This document shows positions 35,255 through 44,379 of a stretch of DNA of 64,000 nt, piece after piece. The stretch is from Nitrospira sp. (GTDB lineage: Bacteria > Nitrospirota > Nitrospiria > Nitrospirales > Nitrospiraceae): NCBI GenBank assembly GCA_024998595.1, contig JACOEK010000010.1, positions 1 to 64,000 on the forward strand, written 5' to 3'. The first letter of the stretch is position 1; every line of letters begins with the position of its first letter. A program made the position numbers and the translations under genes. Under the pieces are notes generated by a model. That model saw only the letters and a program-made list of their open reading frames with translations, had not been told where the DNA came from and made no database searches.

Positions 35255-35971
35255 ATGCTCAATCCTTATCTTCTGTTCTGGAGTATCGGCCTGCTATTTT
35301 TTGCCGCCGAGTGGCTCCATCCGGCGCGCTCGATTCCTTATCGTTCAGTCTTCTGGCGCGACCTCTTGGCGCTGGGGGTCTACAACCTGTCGTTCCTATT
35401 GGTCGTGCAGGTTACCGATCGAATACCGATCCCACAGTATCTTCCTGCTGCCTTGTACAATCTCCCCACCGCCGGCAAACTGATTTTGTTTTATATCGTC
35501 GAAGACTTTGGCCTCTATTGGGTGCACCGGCTTATGCATACCAGCCCGGTCTGGCCTATCCACCGATGGCATCACTCACCAACGTCCCTGTACTGGTTGG
35601 CCGGGATACGTGCGACGATCCCCCACATTGCGCTCTTCAATCTGACCTATGTCGCGGCGCTTCCGCTCCTCCACGATGCCTCCGGCTGGGCGTTCCAGGT
35701 GATCATGGTTGAACATATTGTGCGCAACAACTGGATGCACCTCAATGTGACCTGGAAATCGTCCTGGCTGGAGTGGGTGGTTGTTACTCCCCGCTATCAC
35801 CACATCCACCATAGCAGCGACCCGGCGCATCAAATGAAAAACCTGGGCGCGTTGTTGACGGTGTGGGATCGATTATTCGGGACCTACTACAATCCCGATG
35901 ATCTCACCGGTGAATTAAGGTTTGGGCTGAGCGAGCGAGTGAATCCGGTACGACTCGTCATCGGCGTCTGA
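35255..35971 (+). CDS. Sterol desaturase/fatty acid hydroxylase family protein
   Basis: The 238-residue integral membrane di-iron protein has four hydrophobic segments and the three histidine boxes of the family: HRLMH (about 92-96), HRWHH (about 103-107) and HHIHH (about 182-186), plus an EHIVRNNWMH segment. Such enzymes hydroxylate or desaturate lipids, using O2. The substrate is unknown. It is transcribed alone, away from the trehalose island. The start ATG lies without a strong ribosome-binding site; an internal alternative is not obvious. Confidence 0.9.
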   Translation: MLNPYLLFWSIGLLFFAAEWLHPARSIPYRSVFWRDLLALGVYNLSFLLVVQVTDRIPIPQYLPAALYNLPTAGKLILFYIVEDFGLYWVHRLMHTSPVWPIHRWHHSPTSLYWLAGIRATIPHIALFNLTYVAALPLLHDASGWAFQVIMVEHIVRNNWMHLNVTWKSSWLEWVVVTPRYHHIHHSSDPAHQMKNLGALLTVWDRLFGTYYNPDDLTGELRFGLSERVNPVRLVIGV

Positions 35972-36160
35972 CACCAGCCTTCTATCGTGAAGCAAGCTTC
36001 CGCACCTGTATGCCGTGATGCATGCGGTCTTCACTACGCCACAGTCTTGGTCACGATCTATGGAGTCTCGGGTACGATCCGTTGCCCGACTTGTTGTCGG
36101 CAGGCGGCGGTAAGGGCAAGAATCCGAGTTCTGCCGGAGGTTGCTGGAAGCGGTATGTGG

Positions 36161-37411
36161 TTATCGAGCGCCGTTCTCGCCGACGGTGACGAACTGCTTG
36201 CGAAATCCGACAACCTTTCCAAGGTAGTCGCGTGTTTCCTGATAGGGGAGTCCGCTGCGAAGACGGTCGTAGAGAGTGGCCGGCTGAAGGCCGTTAATCT
36301 GCTGCAAAGCGGTGCGCTGGTCTTTTGAGAAGGTTTTAAACACGTTGCCGGCGCCGGTGTTATAGGCCGAGATGACGCAGTATTCTCGCGAGACCAGGTC
36401 CGTGACGTCGTCGAGTTGAGAATAGGTCAACACGTTGAGATAGGCCGTGCCCAATTCAATGTTATTGTCCGGATCGAAGAGATAATCCCGCGAAGGGGCT
36501 TTGTCCTCGCCTTTCGCTTTGCGATACGCATCCCGTCCTCCGCTGGTGGGGACCAATTGCATCAACCCGTAAGCCGGGGCGGAGCTGACCGCGAAGGGAT
36601 TGAAATTGCTCTCCGTGCGGATGATGGCAAATACGAGACTCGGACTGATCTGGTACCGCTCCGCAAACTGGCCGACCACGGCGCGATATTTTTCGGCCTG
36701 CTTGTGTGAGAAGTTGGTCACCATGGGAATGTTGACGAGGTGTGCGGTCTTGGGGCCGTTCTCCTGCTCGACGGTGCGGGTCGTAATGTCTTTGGCCAGG
36801 AGCGACTCCGCGAATTGTTCTGCATCCGTCGGCGTACGAACCGGCTTGCCGGCCTGATTCATCACCAGTCCCAGGAGGTACGGCTCTTTATCGCCGGTCA
36901 GGGTGATTTCTTTATCCGAAAACAGGTCGACGCTGCGCGGATCGTTGGGAGTCAAGAGCGTGGTGACGACGGCATTTTTCAGGCTCGCACGAGGGTCCTT
37001 GTCGTCGAGCGTTTCGATCAGGATGTTTCCCGCGTCGAAGTCCACGATCGCCCGGCTGCGATAGTTCTGAGTATATTTCACGTACTTCTTTTGCTCGGGT
37101 AATTTGACCTCCTTGGTACCCCATTTCTTGCCGACCTCGCCGGTCAGGGCTGCCATCAACGCCTGGAAGTCTCGTTGAATCGCCCGCAAGTCTCTCAGCA
37201 GCGCCTGAGGGTCGCGCCCGTAGCTCTCCACACGTTGCCGTGCGATTTCAGCCGGATCCTTCCCGCCGACGATGCCGAGGACCGTTCTGCCCGTGGAGCT
37301 GCCGACAGCCCGTTCGGCGGCACCAAGCATCTTGTCAGTGGTTTCACAACCGGAAAACAGTGCCGGGATGGAGAGACTCAGCAGCAGGAGGGACACACGT
37401 CGAGTGAGCAT
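36161..37411 (-). CDS. mltC: Membrane-bound lytic transglycosylase (MltC-like)
   Basis: The 416-residue lipoprotein cleaves peptidoglycan between MurNAc and GlcNAc. The lipobox is FSGC after MLTRRVSLLLLSLSIPAL. The N-terminal half is the DUF3393-type MltC domain (WGTKEVKLPEQKKYVKYTQN), and the C-terminal SLT domain has SLVFAIIRTESNFNPFAVSS with the catalytic Glu in RTESNF, YGLMQLVPTSGG and ISAYNTGAGNVFKTF. ATG 37411 is chosen because it puts the signal at the N-terminus; a longer frame reaches 37528. It converges on the desaturase-like gene. Confidence 0.92.
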   Translation of the reverse strand: MLTRRVSLLLLSLSIPALFSGCETTDKMLGAAERAVGSSTGRTVLGIVGGKDPAEIARQRVESYGRDPQALLRDLRAIQRDFQALMAALTGEVGKKWGTKEVKLPEQKKYVKYTQNYRSRAIVDFDAGNILIETLDDKDPRASLKNAVVTTLLTPNDPRSVDLFSDKEITLTGDKEPYLLGLVMNQAGKPVRTPTDAEQFAESLLAKDITTRTVEQENGPKTAHLVNIPMVTNFSHKQAEKYRAVVGQFAERYQISPSLVFAIIRTESNFNPFAVSSAPAYGLMQLVPTSGGRDAYRKAKGEDKAPSRDYLFDPDNNIELGTAYLNVLTYSQLDDVTDLVSREYCVISAYNTGAGNVFKTFSKDQRTALQQINGLQPATLYDRLRSGLPYQETRDYLGKVVGFRKQFVTVGENGAR

Positions 37412-37600
37412 GGCGGGAGTATACCGAAGGTGTGGCCGCGAGGAAAAGATAATTTCCGAAAACGTCATGGTCCGCATGCGGAGAGGGTTTTGTCCTGGCA
37501 GCAGGGGGGCGAATGCCAGTAAATCCACGTGCTTGACGCCTGGTTTTGAGGGTCAGTACCATATCACACGGATGGCATCCCGGCATGGAAAGGCGGAGGT

Positions 37601-38227
37601 ATGGAGAACGGACATGTGGGTGTAATGCAGAGGCGCTTGTCAGTCGTGGTCGGGTGCTGGGCATTCTGTCTTGTGATGATGCTGGCGCCAAGGCCGGGTC
37701 TGGCGGCCCAGACGCCCACCGAGGCGGTGCAGGTCACGATGAAGGATCTGCTCTACCTGCTAACCGAACTCAAGGAGACGAGTCGATCCGCGCAGCGGCA
37801 GTGGGAAATCGAGCAGGTGGTGCGGCGCTCATTCAATTACGAAGAAATGGCTGAACGTGCATTAGGTGAGGGTGGCGAGAAGACAACCATCGCCGACCGC
37901 AGGCAGTTCACCCGGCTCTTTGTGCAGATCTTGCGTGATGATTTGGCCGATAAGCTCCGCGACTATGCTGTCCCCCAGATGGCCTATCTCTCAGAAGAAG
38001 GCAATGACACGGCGGCGCAGGTGGTGGTTGCGCCGGCCGGCCGGGAGGTCGATACCAGGATTGAGTTTCACGTGATGCAGCGGTCAGGACGATGGCTGGT
38101 CAATGATGTGAGCATCGACGGGACTAGTATCGTCGCGACCTATCACGCACAGTTCTCCCGTATCCTTCGCGAAGGCTCCTTCTCAGATCTGATGGAATTC
38201 CTCAAACAGAAAGCCCTCGTTGCCTGA
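37601..38227 (+). CDS. mlaC: MlaC/Ttg2-type periplasmic phospholipid-binding protein (paralogue 2)
   Basis: The 208-residue product is a clear paralogue of the protein at 8408: LLYLLTELKETSRSAQRQWE, IEQVVRRSFNYEEMAERALG, FTRLFVQILRDDLADKL, MAYLSEEG, VDTRIEFHVMQRSGRWLVND and ATYHAQFSRILREGSF. A signal peptide is visible (VVVGCWAFCLVMMLAPRPGL). GGAGG lies one base before the first ATG, which is too close, so ATG 37625 may be the true start. A TTGACG, 18 bases, TACCAT pair (from about 37534) may be its promoter. It is not beside mlaEFD. Confidence 0.88.
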   Translation: MENGHVGVMQRRLSVVVGCWAFCLVMMLAPRPGLAAQTPTEAVQVTMKDLLYLLTELKETSRSAQRQWEIEQVVRRSFNYEEMAERALGEGGEKTTIADRRQFTRLFVQILRDDLADKLRDYAVPQMAYLSEEGNDTAAQVVVAPAGREVDTRIEFHVMQRSGRWLVNDVSIDGTSIVATYHAQFSRILREGSFSDLMEFLKQKALVA

Positions 38228-38393
38228 TTCTTCCGGGAGACCTCATGGGTCTCTCTGTGATAGTCCTGCCGCACCCCACGTTCGTCATCGCTTAACCAGC
38301 GTCCTGCTTCTGACTCCGTCATTCACGGAAGTCTTCCGCAACCCTGACAGTTCACCAACAGACGTAGTTCCCTGATCGCTGTGTCTGCGAGGG

Positions 38394-39098
38394 TTAGTGC
38401 TGCGTTCCGAGTTTGAGGAAACCGTACTCATAGGCCCGCAATAGAAGCTGCTGGCGGTTATGCACGTCCAACTTTCCGAAGATGCTGGTGAGGTGATGGC
38501 GCACGGTGATACTGGAAATGCATAGACGTTCGGCAATGTCCTTGTTGGAGAGCGCTTGGCCGATCAAGAGGATGATCTCCTCTTCGCGACCCGTCAGGAA
38601 CGCACCAGAGAATTGTGCCGACACACATTGAGGAGGATCGCCTCCGCTGGTCTCTGCTGCTCCTCCCGGTCGGCGTTGAGCGCTGTGTTGGTATACGGTC
38701 GTTGTTGCCGGGAGGCCGCAGACGTGGCTGATGGTTGCGAGCAATACCACCGCCGGCTGAATAGTCAGAACGATGCCGTCTATTCCGCATGATACTGATC
38801 CTCCACTATGACTGTTATCTTCGGCGCTGGTAAGAAGAATGATGCGTGTTGCCGGGACAGATGTCTTCACCGTTCGAATGAGGGCTCTGACATCGAAATT
38901 GGTCTCCCTCTCGACGATGAGCACATGAGGCTGCTCTCGTACCACGAGGGTCATCGCTTCACGGGCGCTGGCGGCTTCTCCTATCAGCCGCATCTGCTGT
39001 TGCCCGATAAGCGCGGCCTCAAGGCCGATGCGTACGAGGTGGTTGGTGCTGACAATCGCCACCGTCATCTGGGCAGAGTTGTGGTGTAGGCCGCTCAT
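38394..39098 (-). CDS. LuxR-type regulator with a degenerate receiver
   Basis: The 234-residue protein has a response-regulator-like N-terminal domain and a LuxR/NarL helix-turn-helix (ALSNKDIAERLCISSITVRH, then HLTSIFGKLDVHNRQQLLLR). The receiver lacks the phospho-acceptor: where VLLLD is expected the sequence is HVLIVERETNFD, and the first acidic pair is STN in MTVAIVSTNHLVRIG. It is probably regulated by something other than phosphorylation. ATG 39098 is chosen because longer starts fall inside the next gene; the site is weak. Its neighbours are small genes of unknown function. Confidence 0.85.
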   Translation of the reverse strand: MSGLHHNSAQMTVAIVSTNHLVRIGLEAALIGQQQMRLIGEAASAREAMTLVVREQPHVLIVERETNFDVRALIRTVKTSVPATRIILLTSAEDNSHSGGSVSCGIDGIVLTIQPAVVLLATISHVCGLPATTTVYQHSAQRRPGGAAETSGGDPPQCVSAQFSGAFLTGREEEIILLIGQALSNKDIAERLCISSITVRHHLTSIFGKLDVHNRQQLLLRAYEYGFLKLGTQH

Positions 39099-39123
39099 GG
39101 ATGAGTCCGTCCGACTTACGGAC

Positions 39124-39531
39124 TTATCGCGAGGAAACGGCTGGGCTTCTGGTCGCTTCGCGTCGACAATATTCATAACAGCTTGAAAGGACGAGATCGC
39201 CTGAGAAACGCACCGTGCCACAGACCTGGCCCATAAGCAGTGCCCAGTCAGCAACATGGGCAGCCAGTTGGGTCGGAGGCATCCCTTGGGTTCGAAACAG
39301 ATTGATCGCGATCGTCGAGAGGACCACTTTGAGATGAGATAGGGAAGGGCCATAGCTGAACACGTATTCATGTTGTCCCGTGAAGAGCAGTTGCACTCCC
39401 TCCCGGGCTTTCATGCCACGATGTCCGCAGCGAGGACAATGCAGGCATTCAAGACCGCTGCGTGCGTCATATCCGGCACGAATGTCAGCTTCCATCAGAT
39501 GGCCGCAGTGAGTCGCTGGACACAGCATCAT
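39124..39531 (-). CDS. Small protein with a zinc-ribbon-like region
   Basis: The 135-residue product has a cysteine-rich start: MLCPATHCGHLMEAD, then LECLHCPRCGHRGMKAREGV with CLHCPRC, and a helical part with HLKVVLSTIAINLFRTQG, WALLMGQVCGTVRFSGDL. GGGAGA lies before ATG 39531. The CxxC pairs could bind one zinc. The middle part has no recognised domain. It sits 25 bases upstream of the LuxR-type regulator in the same direction and is likely cotranscribed. Confidence 0.68.
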   Translation of the reverse strand: MMLCPATHCGHLMEADIRAGYDARSGLECLHCPRCGHRGMKAREGVQLLFTGQHEYVFSYGPSLSHLKVVLSTIAINLFRTQGMPPTQLAAHVADWALLMGQVCGTVRFSGDLVLSSCYEYCRREATRSPAVSSR

Positions 39532-39576
39532 AATGATCTCCCTGAAGAATAGTCGGTGCATTGCGCGGCTGCCGTC

Positions 39577-39891
39577 TCAGGCGCTATGAAGCGACGGAGC
39601 TCCGGAGCGGCCGGAGCCTTTTCGGCTTTGAGGGATGGATGCTGCCTGGACCATCCGTTCGGCCTCCAGCCAGTCTTCGCAGTCGTATCCGGCCTGTTGT
39701 CCTCGTTGCTGATAGAGCGCATAGGCCAGTTGCTCAATCCGCGCTCTAACATCCTCGGGTGTTCCTAAAGGCTCGATCGCCGGGGTTGATAGCACCCGAT
39801 TCTTTCGTTTTGATATCGATCGGCTTGTTCCCCCCCGGGAGTTTCGTGTGGGTTCGTCAGCCGCAGATGCCTGTGCATTACGTTCTGTCAT
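39577..39891 (-). CDS. DUF2934 protein
   Basis: The 104-residue product has a Lys/Arg/Ser-rich N-terminal half and the DUF2934 core near its end: DVRARIEQLAYALYQQRGQQ, then AGYDCEDWLEAERMV. The I-x-x-A-Y-x-x-Y-x-x-R-G and DW-x-x-AE pattern is diagnostic. The family is small and without a known function. AAGGAGTG lies before ATG 39891. It is part of the small-gene run between the LuxR-type regulator and the CheY-like gene. Confidence 0.82.
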   Translation of the reverse strand: MTERNAQASAADEPTRNSRGGTSRSISKRKNRVLSTPAIEPLGTPEDVRARIEQLAYALYQQRGQQAGYDCEDWLEAERMVQAASIPQSRKGSGRSGAPSLHSA

Positions 39892-39950
39892 GATGAGCAC
39901 TCCTTGCTGAATAAAGGCCGTCTGGTGATGGGTTGCAAGCCAATGTTGCG

Positions 39951-40379
39951 TTACTGAAGTCGGATGCAGGGGATGCCGAGTGTCGCCAGCAGCACCTCTT
40001 CTACGGGGTGCTCCAGCGGTGGACTGGTGGATCCTGCGGGGAAGCTGTCGATGGAACGAACGAGGCGGCTCATGACTCGATGGGCCGGTTGAGTGAGCGC
40101 CAGCACGGGCGCCTGCGGGCAGAGAGCATTGACGGTACGGAGGGCATCAATGCCTGGGGAGTCTTGATGGGAACCTCCACAATCCTGACTGAGAAGGATG
40201 GCCTCGGGCTGGATTTCGCCGAGTTGTGCCAGTGTGGACTCAAGGTCTCGTACGAGAACCGCATGGTACCCGCTCGTCGCCAGACAATCGGCAAGTTTGA
40301 GCCCGAATTGCAGCTCGGAATCGACGATCATGACACGCGATCTCCCCGGTTGTTTAGCATGGTGCATCGTGGGACTCAT
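39951..40379 (-). CDS. Stand-alone receiver domain lacking the phospho-acceptor
   Basis: The 142-residue protein has a CheY-like layout: VMIVDSELQFGLKLADCLAT at the N-terminus, VLVRDLESTLAQLGEIQPEA, then ILLSQDCGG where ILLLD is expected, and PVLALTQPAHRVMSRLV. The phospho-acceptor Asp appears replaced by Ser. GGAGGG lies six bases before ATG 40379. With the next two genes it forms a group of odd signalling proteins; a protein-protein role is likely. Confidence 0.65.
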   Translation of the reverse strand: MSPTMHHAKQPGRSRVMIVDSELQFGLKLADCLATSGYHAVLVRDLESTLAQLGEIQPEAILLSQDCGGSHQDSPGIDALRTVNALCPQAPVLALTQPAHRVMSRLVRSIDSFPAGSTSPPLEHPVEEVLLATLGIPCIRLQ

Positions 40380-40406
40380 CGGCGGCCCTCCTTCTTCATC
40401 ACCTGG

Positions 40407-40682
40407 TCAATTGCAGCCGTCCCCAAGTAATCCTTCCGCAGCCGTGACGGTGGCGACATGGCGGAAGAGATTCGATTCCGTACTCGCGAGGGACACCATA
40501 TACTGGAAGCGTGGCAGGGGGCGGAGGATGATCGCTCCTCTCCGTGAAAGGATGTCGACCGCCATGAATACCTGATTCCAGGTACAGGTCTGAAGCCGCT
40601 GCGCCAACAGTTCCAGCGTGCAAGTTCCGCGTCGTGTGAGCTCTCTGGTGATCAGTCCCTCAATGTCGGTGAGCGTGGTCAT
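40407..40682 (-). CDS. Small winged-helix-like protein
   Basis: The 91-residue product is mostly helical with a strand pair at the end of its core: MTTLTDIEGLITRELTRRGT, CTLELLAQRLQTCTWNQVFM, AVDILSRRGAIILRPLPRFQ and YMVSL. This looks like a winged helix (helix, helix-turn-helix, wing), so DNA binding or a regulatory role is possible. GAGGAG lies before ATG 40682. It is upstream of the degenerate receiver gene and probably cotranscribed. No family assignment is secure. Confidence 0.6.
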   Translation of the reverse strand: MTTLTDIEGLITRELTRRGTCTLELLAQRLQTCTWNQVFMAVDILSRRGAIILRPLPRFQYMVSLASTESNLFRHVATVTAAEGLLGDGCN

Positions 40683-40852
40683 GTGAAAGCTCCTCTGTGG
40701 TTACTGCATTGCCCTCAAGAAGAGTCAGCTGGTTGAGATGCACCGTTTCTGACGCTTCAGTCTTCGTGGCGACTCAGGGGACTCAAGAGACGCGACAGTG
40801 CTAGGTGTACCCCTTGGGAGGGATGCATACCATCGCCCTTTGCGCAAAATGC

Positions 40853-40888
40853 GCGTCGCCGTTTTAGACGGAGTGCGTGTCGCCGTTT
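40853..40888. repeat. Two 12-base direct repeats, 24 bases apart
   Basis: GCGTCGCCGTTT (40853-40864) and GTGTCGCCGTTT (40877-40888) differ at one base and lie exactly 24 bases apart, the spacing of two helical turns and a half. The first is followed by a CCGTTTTAGACGG inverted pair. They lie between two minus-strand signalling genes and may be a regulator site. Confidence 0.4.
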
Positions 40889-40932
40889 ATGCTACGAATT
40901 CGCGAGGGGGCAGGAGCTACAGCCGAATGGAG

Positions 40933-41577
40933 TCATGAGCCGAGACGGTTTACGAGACGATTTTCGATGGCGTAATGCGTTAATTCGGTATTGTTCTTGA
41001 GTTGCATTTTTTCGAGGATACGCGCCCGGTAGGTATTGATGGTGCTGATTCCAACGCAGAGATCATCCGCGATCTCTTTGAGGCTTTTGCCGACCGCGAT
41101 TAAACACATGACCTGATATTCGCGGTCGGAGAGCAGCTCGTGCAGGGGTCTTTCGTCCTGCTCATTGAGGTTGGCGACGAGTAATTCCGCCATGGATGCG
41201 CTCACAAATTTTCCGCCTCCCAGAATCTTTCGGAGGGCTTGGACTAAGTCGTTCGGCGCGCTGTCTTTGGTGAGGTACCCGGCAGCCCCCGCTTTGAGCA
41301 TTCTCCGGGCCAGTTGATCTTCGGGGTAGGCGCTGAGCACCAGGACTGGAAGTTTCGGACAGACCTGCTTGAGGTCCTTCAAGGCATCGAGACCGCTCTT
41401 GCCCGGCATGCCGACATCGAGGACCACGATGTCCCATGTGAATTTCCGGATCCTGTCGATCATTTCCTCCGCGTTTTGCGCTTCACCGATAACGGCGCCC
41501 TGAAACTGCTCGTTGAGAATTTGTTTGACGCCTTGTCGAACGACCGCATGATCATCCACGACCAGAATTTTTGTCAC
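40933..41577 (-). CDS. NarL/LuxR-type response regulator
   Basis: The 214-residue protein has a normal receiver (KILVVDDHAVVRQGVKQIL, phospho-acceptor in DIVVLDVGMPGKSG, Thr/Lys in LSAYPEDQ and YLTKDSAPND) and a C-terminal helix-turn-helix (VGKSLKEIADDLCVGISTIN, then TYRARILEKMQLKNNTELTH). GTG 41577 is chosen because CGGAG lies seven bases upstream; an upstream TTG has no site. It lies 66 bases after the histidine kinase gene and is its likely partner. Confidence 0.92.
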   Translation of the reverse strand: MTKILVVDDHAVVRQGVKQILNEQFQGAVIGEAQNAEEMIDRIRKFTWDIVVLDVGMPGKSGLDALKDLKQVCPKLPVLVLSAYPEDQLARRMLKAGAAGYLTKDSAPNDLVQALRKILGGGKFVSASMAELLVANLNEQDERPLHELLSDREYQVMCLIAVGKSLKEIADDLCVGISTINTYRARILEKMQLKNNTELTHYAIENRLVNRLGS

Positions 41578-41643
41578 GATATACTCCGTCTGTTGCGCCT
41601 GGCTCAAGGGGCCGGTCAGTGCGGCACAAATCTGCTCCCGTGT

Positions 41644-43887
41644 TCACCCCTGGGGCGGCTGTTCAAGAGGAATCCTCACACGCACGATGGTTCCGGATTC
41701 GGCATTGCCTATGAAGGTGATGTTCCCGCCGAGCAGGAGGGCGCGTTCTCGCATTCCGACCAAGCCCAGGGACTGAGGATCGGCTTGCTCCGATTCGGTG
41801 ATGCCGCGCCCATTGTCTTGTACTTCAAGGACCAGCCCGCCGGCCTGCTCCTGGAGAGTGATCTTGACGAGTGAGGCCTTCGCATGGCGAACCACATTGG
41901 TCAGGATTTCCTGGAAAATTCTAAACATGGCGGTCGATGCGGTCTGGGACAGGGGCGCGGACCGTAGATAGATGTCTAGCCGGCATTGAATGGCGGTGCG
42001 TGATTGAAACTCTGAAGTTTGCCATTCAATCGCAGGAATCAGGCCGAGCTGATCCAGCACGATGGGGCGCAGATCCGTGGCAATTCTTCGAACGGACTGG
42101 ATCGTGGCGTCGACAAGCCCCGAAATCGATTCCAGCCGGTTCTGCAGAGCCGGCGCCATATCGGCGAGCTGGTCACGCAACAAGGAGAGTTCCAGTTTCA
42201 CGCCGGTCAACGCCTGGCCTAGTTCGTCGTGGATCTCGCGCGCGATGAGGATCCGTTCCTCTTCCCGCACCGATTCCAGACGGGCGGTCAGCTTTCTCAG
42301 CTGATCGTGCGAGGCGGTCAGTTGCTGCTCAGCTCGCTTGCGGTCAGTATTGTCAAGAAAGACGACCACGGCTCCGGTGACGAGTCCCTGTTCCACGACA
42401 GGGAAGGACGAGTATTCGACCGGAAATGACGTCCCATCCCTGCGCCAATACACCTCATCATCGACCTTGCGGCCTTGTCCGTCCGCCAGCGTTTCGTGGA
42501 TATGGCAGCGTGTACGGGGATATAGGGCACCGTCGCGTGATGAATGATGGATCTGCTCATGCATGTCGAGGCCGAGGAGTGCATCTGGCGGGTATCCTAA
42601 AATGCGTGATGCCGATGAATTGATAAACGTGCACCGACCCTGTCGATCGATGCCGTAAATGCCTTCCCCCGTGGATTCCAGCAGCAGGAGGCGATCCTTG
42701 GCGAGTTGCTGCCGGGCTTCTTCCGCCCGTTGTTTATCAGTAATGTCGGTGGCGATTCCGCAGAGTGCATAACAGCGGCCCTCAGCATTGCGCAGGGGGA
42801 ATTTCACGACAATGCTGGTGTGGGTGCCGTCGTCGTGTACAGCCGATTCTTCGAATCGCATCGGGGCGTCGGCTTCCAGCACCTTCCGGTCATTCTCGCG
42901 GAATGCCGTGGCCTGGGCGGGCGGAAAGATTTCGTCGTCGGTTTTGCCGACGAGATCTTTCTGGGTCAGATGGGACACGGTTTCAAATTGCCGGTTCGCC
43001 TGGAGGTATCGCCCTTCCAGGTCCTTGAGAAAAATCAGGGCGGGACTGTTGTCCATGATCGCTCGAAAGCGGTCCTCGCTGTCCCGCAGCGCTTCATCCG
43101 TGCGTCTGGATTCGGTGATGTCGCGAAAGACTATCACTCCGCCTTTGACCAGTCCCATCTCATCCCGCAAGGGCCTGGCGGATACATCAAGCCACAGGTC
43201 GTCACCCTGACTCCGGCGTTTGAGAAACAGCGTCGCGCCGGTCACGGATTCTCCCTGAATGGCCCGTGCCAGAGGGATGGCCTCAGGCGGGTAGGCTGTC
43301 ACCCTGTCAGGGAGACATATGGTGAAGTCGTCGGACCATTGACCGACTGTCCGTTTGGCCGGACCGCTCCCTAAGATATGTTCTGCGGCGGGATTCCAGA
43401 CGCGAAATGTGCCTGTTTCATCAGCCATGACGACGCCGTCGGCCATGCTATTGAGGACCGATTGGAGAAAGCGTGTCTGTTCGCGCAGTTCTTCTTCCAG
43501 CCGCTTGCGTCCGACGGCATACCTCAATGCGCGCGAGAGCAGGGGCGCCGACGTCTGTCCCTTGATCAGATAGTCTTGCGCTCCCGCCTGGATGAGGTGC
43601 AGGCCTAACTCTTCGTCCTCCAGACCGGTCATCAGCACGATCGGAATCCCACGCGCCGCGGCATGCATCCTGATCAGGGTTTCAACACCCTGACTGTCGG
43701 GCAACGACAGATCCAGGAGAATGACATCAATCGTGGCCTCGTTCAGACATCGGATCCCAGCATCGAGACGGCCGACTTGCGTGAGAGGGAACTGCCCATA
43801 CCGGGTTTCCCCCAGGAGCTCACGCACCAGGCGAATGTCGCCAGGATTGTCCTCGATCAAGAGGACATGGATGGGACGGCTATTCAT
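41644..43887 (-). CDS. Receiver-PAS-PAS-PAS-histidine kinase
   Basis: The 747-residue hybrid protein starts with a receiver domain ([19 protein letters not shown], phospho-acceptor in [14 protein letters not shown]), followed by three PAS domains (about 130-500) and a HisKA_3 kinase ([20 protein letters not shown], phosphorylated His) with an HATPase domain ([40 protein letters not shown]). It has no membrane segment, so it senses inside the cell. ATG 43887 overlaps the stop of the Rcp-like regulator gene. Its likely output is the LuxR-type regulator at 40933. Confidence 0.93.
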   Translation of the reverse strand: MNSRPIHVLLIEDNPGDIRLVRELLGETRYGQFPLTQVGRLDAGIRCLNEATIDVILLDLSLPDSQGVETLIRMHAAARGIPIVLMTGLEDEELGLHLIQAGAQDYLIKGQTSAPLLSRALRYAVGRKRLEEELREQTRFLQSVLNSMADGVVMADETGTFRVWNPAAEHILGSGPAKRTVGQWSDDFTICLPDRVTAYPPEAIPLARAIQGESVTGATLFLKRRSQGDDLWLDVSARPLRDEMGLVKGGVIVFRDITESRRTDEALRDSEDRFRAIMDNSPALIFLKDLEGRYLQANRQFETVSHLTQKDLVGKTDDEIFPPAQATAFRENDRKVLEADAPMRFEESAVHDDGTHTSIVVKFPLRNAEGRCYALCGIATDITDKQRAEEARQQLAKDRLLLLESTGEGIYGIDRQGRCTFINSSASRILGYPPDALLGLDMHEQIHHSSRDGALYPRTRCHIHETLADGQGRKVDDEVYWRRDGTSFPVEYSSFPVVEQGLVTGAVVVFLDNTDRKRAEQQLTASHDQLRKLTARLESVREEERILIAREIHDELGQALTGVKLELSLLRDQLADMAPALQNRLESISGLVDATIQSVRRIATDLRPIVLDQLGLIPAIEWQTSEFQSRTAIQCRLDIYLRSAPLSQTASTAMFRIFQEILTNVVRHAKASLVKITLQEQAGGLVLEVQDNGRGITESEQADPQSLGLVGMRERALLLGGNITFIGNAESGTIVRVRIPLEQPPQG

Positions 43888-44348
43888 ACGGTTCCATGCT
43901 GGTTCGGTGCCGGTAACACGACGATCCCCAGCCAAAAGTCCTCGATCGATCGCACCACCCGGACGAACTGATCGAGGTCGACCGGCTTCGTGATGTAGCA
44001 GTTGGCATGGAGGTTATAACTTTTCAGCACGTCCTGTTCATCTTGCGAGGTGGTCAGGACGACCACGGGGATACGCTTCAAGCTGTCATCTGCCTTGATG
44101 TCGGCGAGGACCTCGCGGCCGTCCTTTCTTGGCAGATTCAGATCCAGCACGATGAGGTGCGGCCGGGGCGCTGCGGTATACGCTCCCTGCCTCCGGAGAA
44201 AGGCCAATGCCTCGACGCCGTCCTTGAGGACCGTGAGATGATTGATCACCTTGGCTTCCTTCAAGGCTTCAATGGTCAGACGAACATCTCCGGGATTGTC
44301 TTCCACCAGGAGAATTTCAATCGGCTTTACCAGCTCTGGAACGACCAT
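43884..44348 (-). CDS. Rcp1-type single-domain response regulator
   Basis: The 154-residue protein is a lone receiver of the cyanobacterial Rcp1 kind: [38 protein letters not shown], phospho-acceptor in [20 protein letters not shown] and [32 protein letters not shown] precedes ATG 44348. It lies between the phytochrome-style kinase upstream and the hybrid kinase downstream, and probably relays phosphate between them. Confidence 0.93.
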   Translation of the reverse strand: MVVPELVKPIEILLVEDNPGDVRLTIEALKEAKVINHLTVLKDGVEALAFLRRQGAYTAAPRPHLIVLDLNLPRKDGREVLADIKADDSLKRIPVVVLTTSQDEQDVLKSYNLHANCYITKPVDLDQFVRVVRSIEDFWLGIVVLPAPNQHGTV

Positions 44349-44379
44349 CGCGATTGCTCCTTTGGACTGTGGAGGTGCA

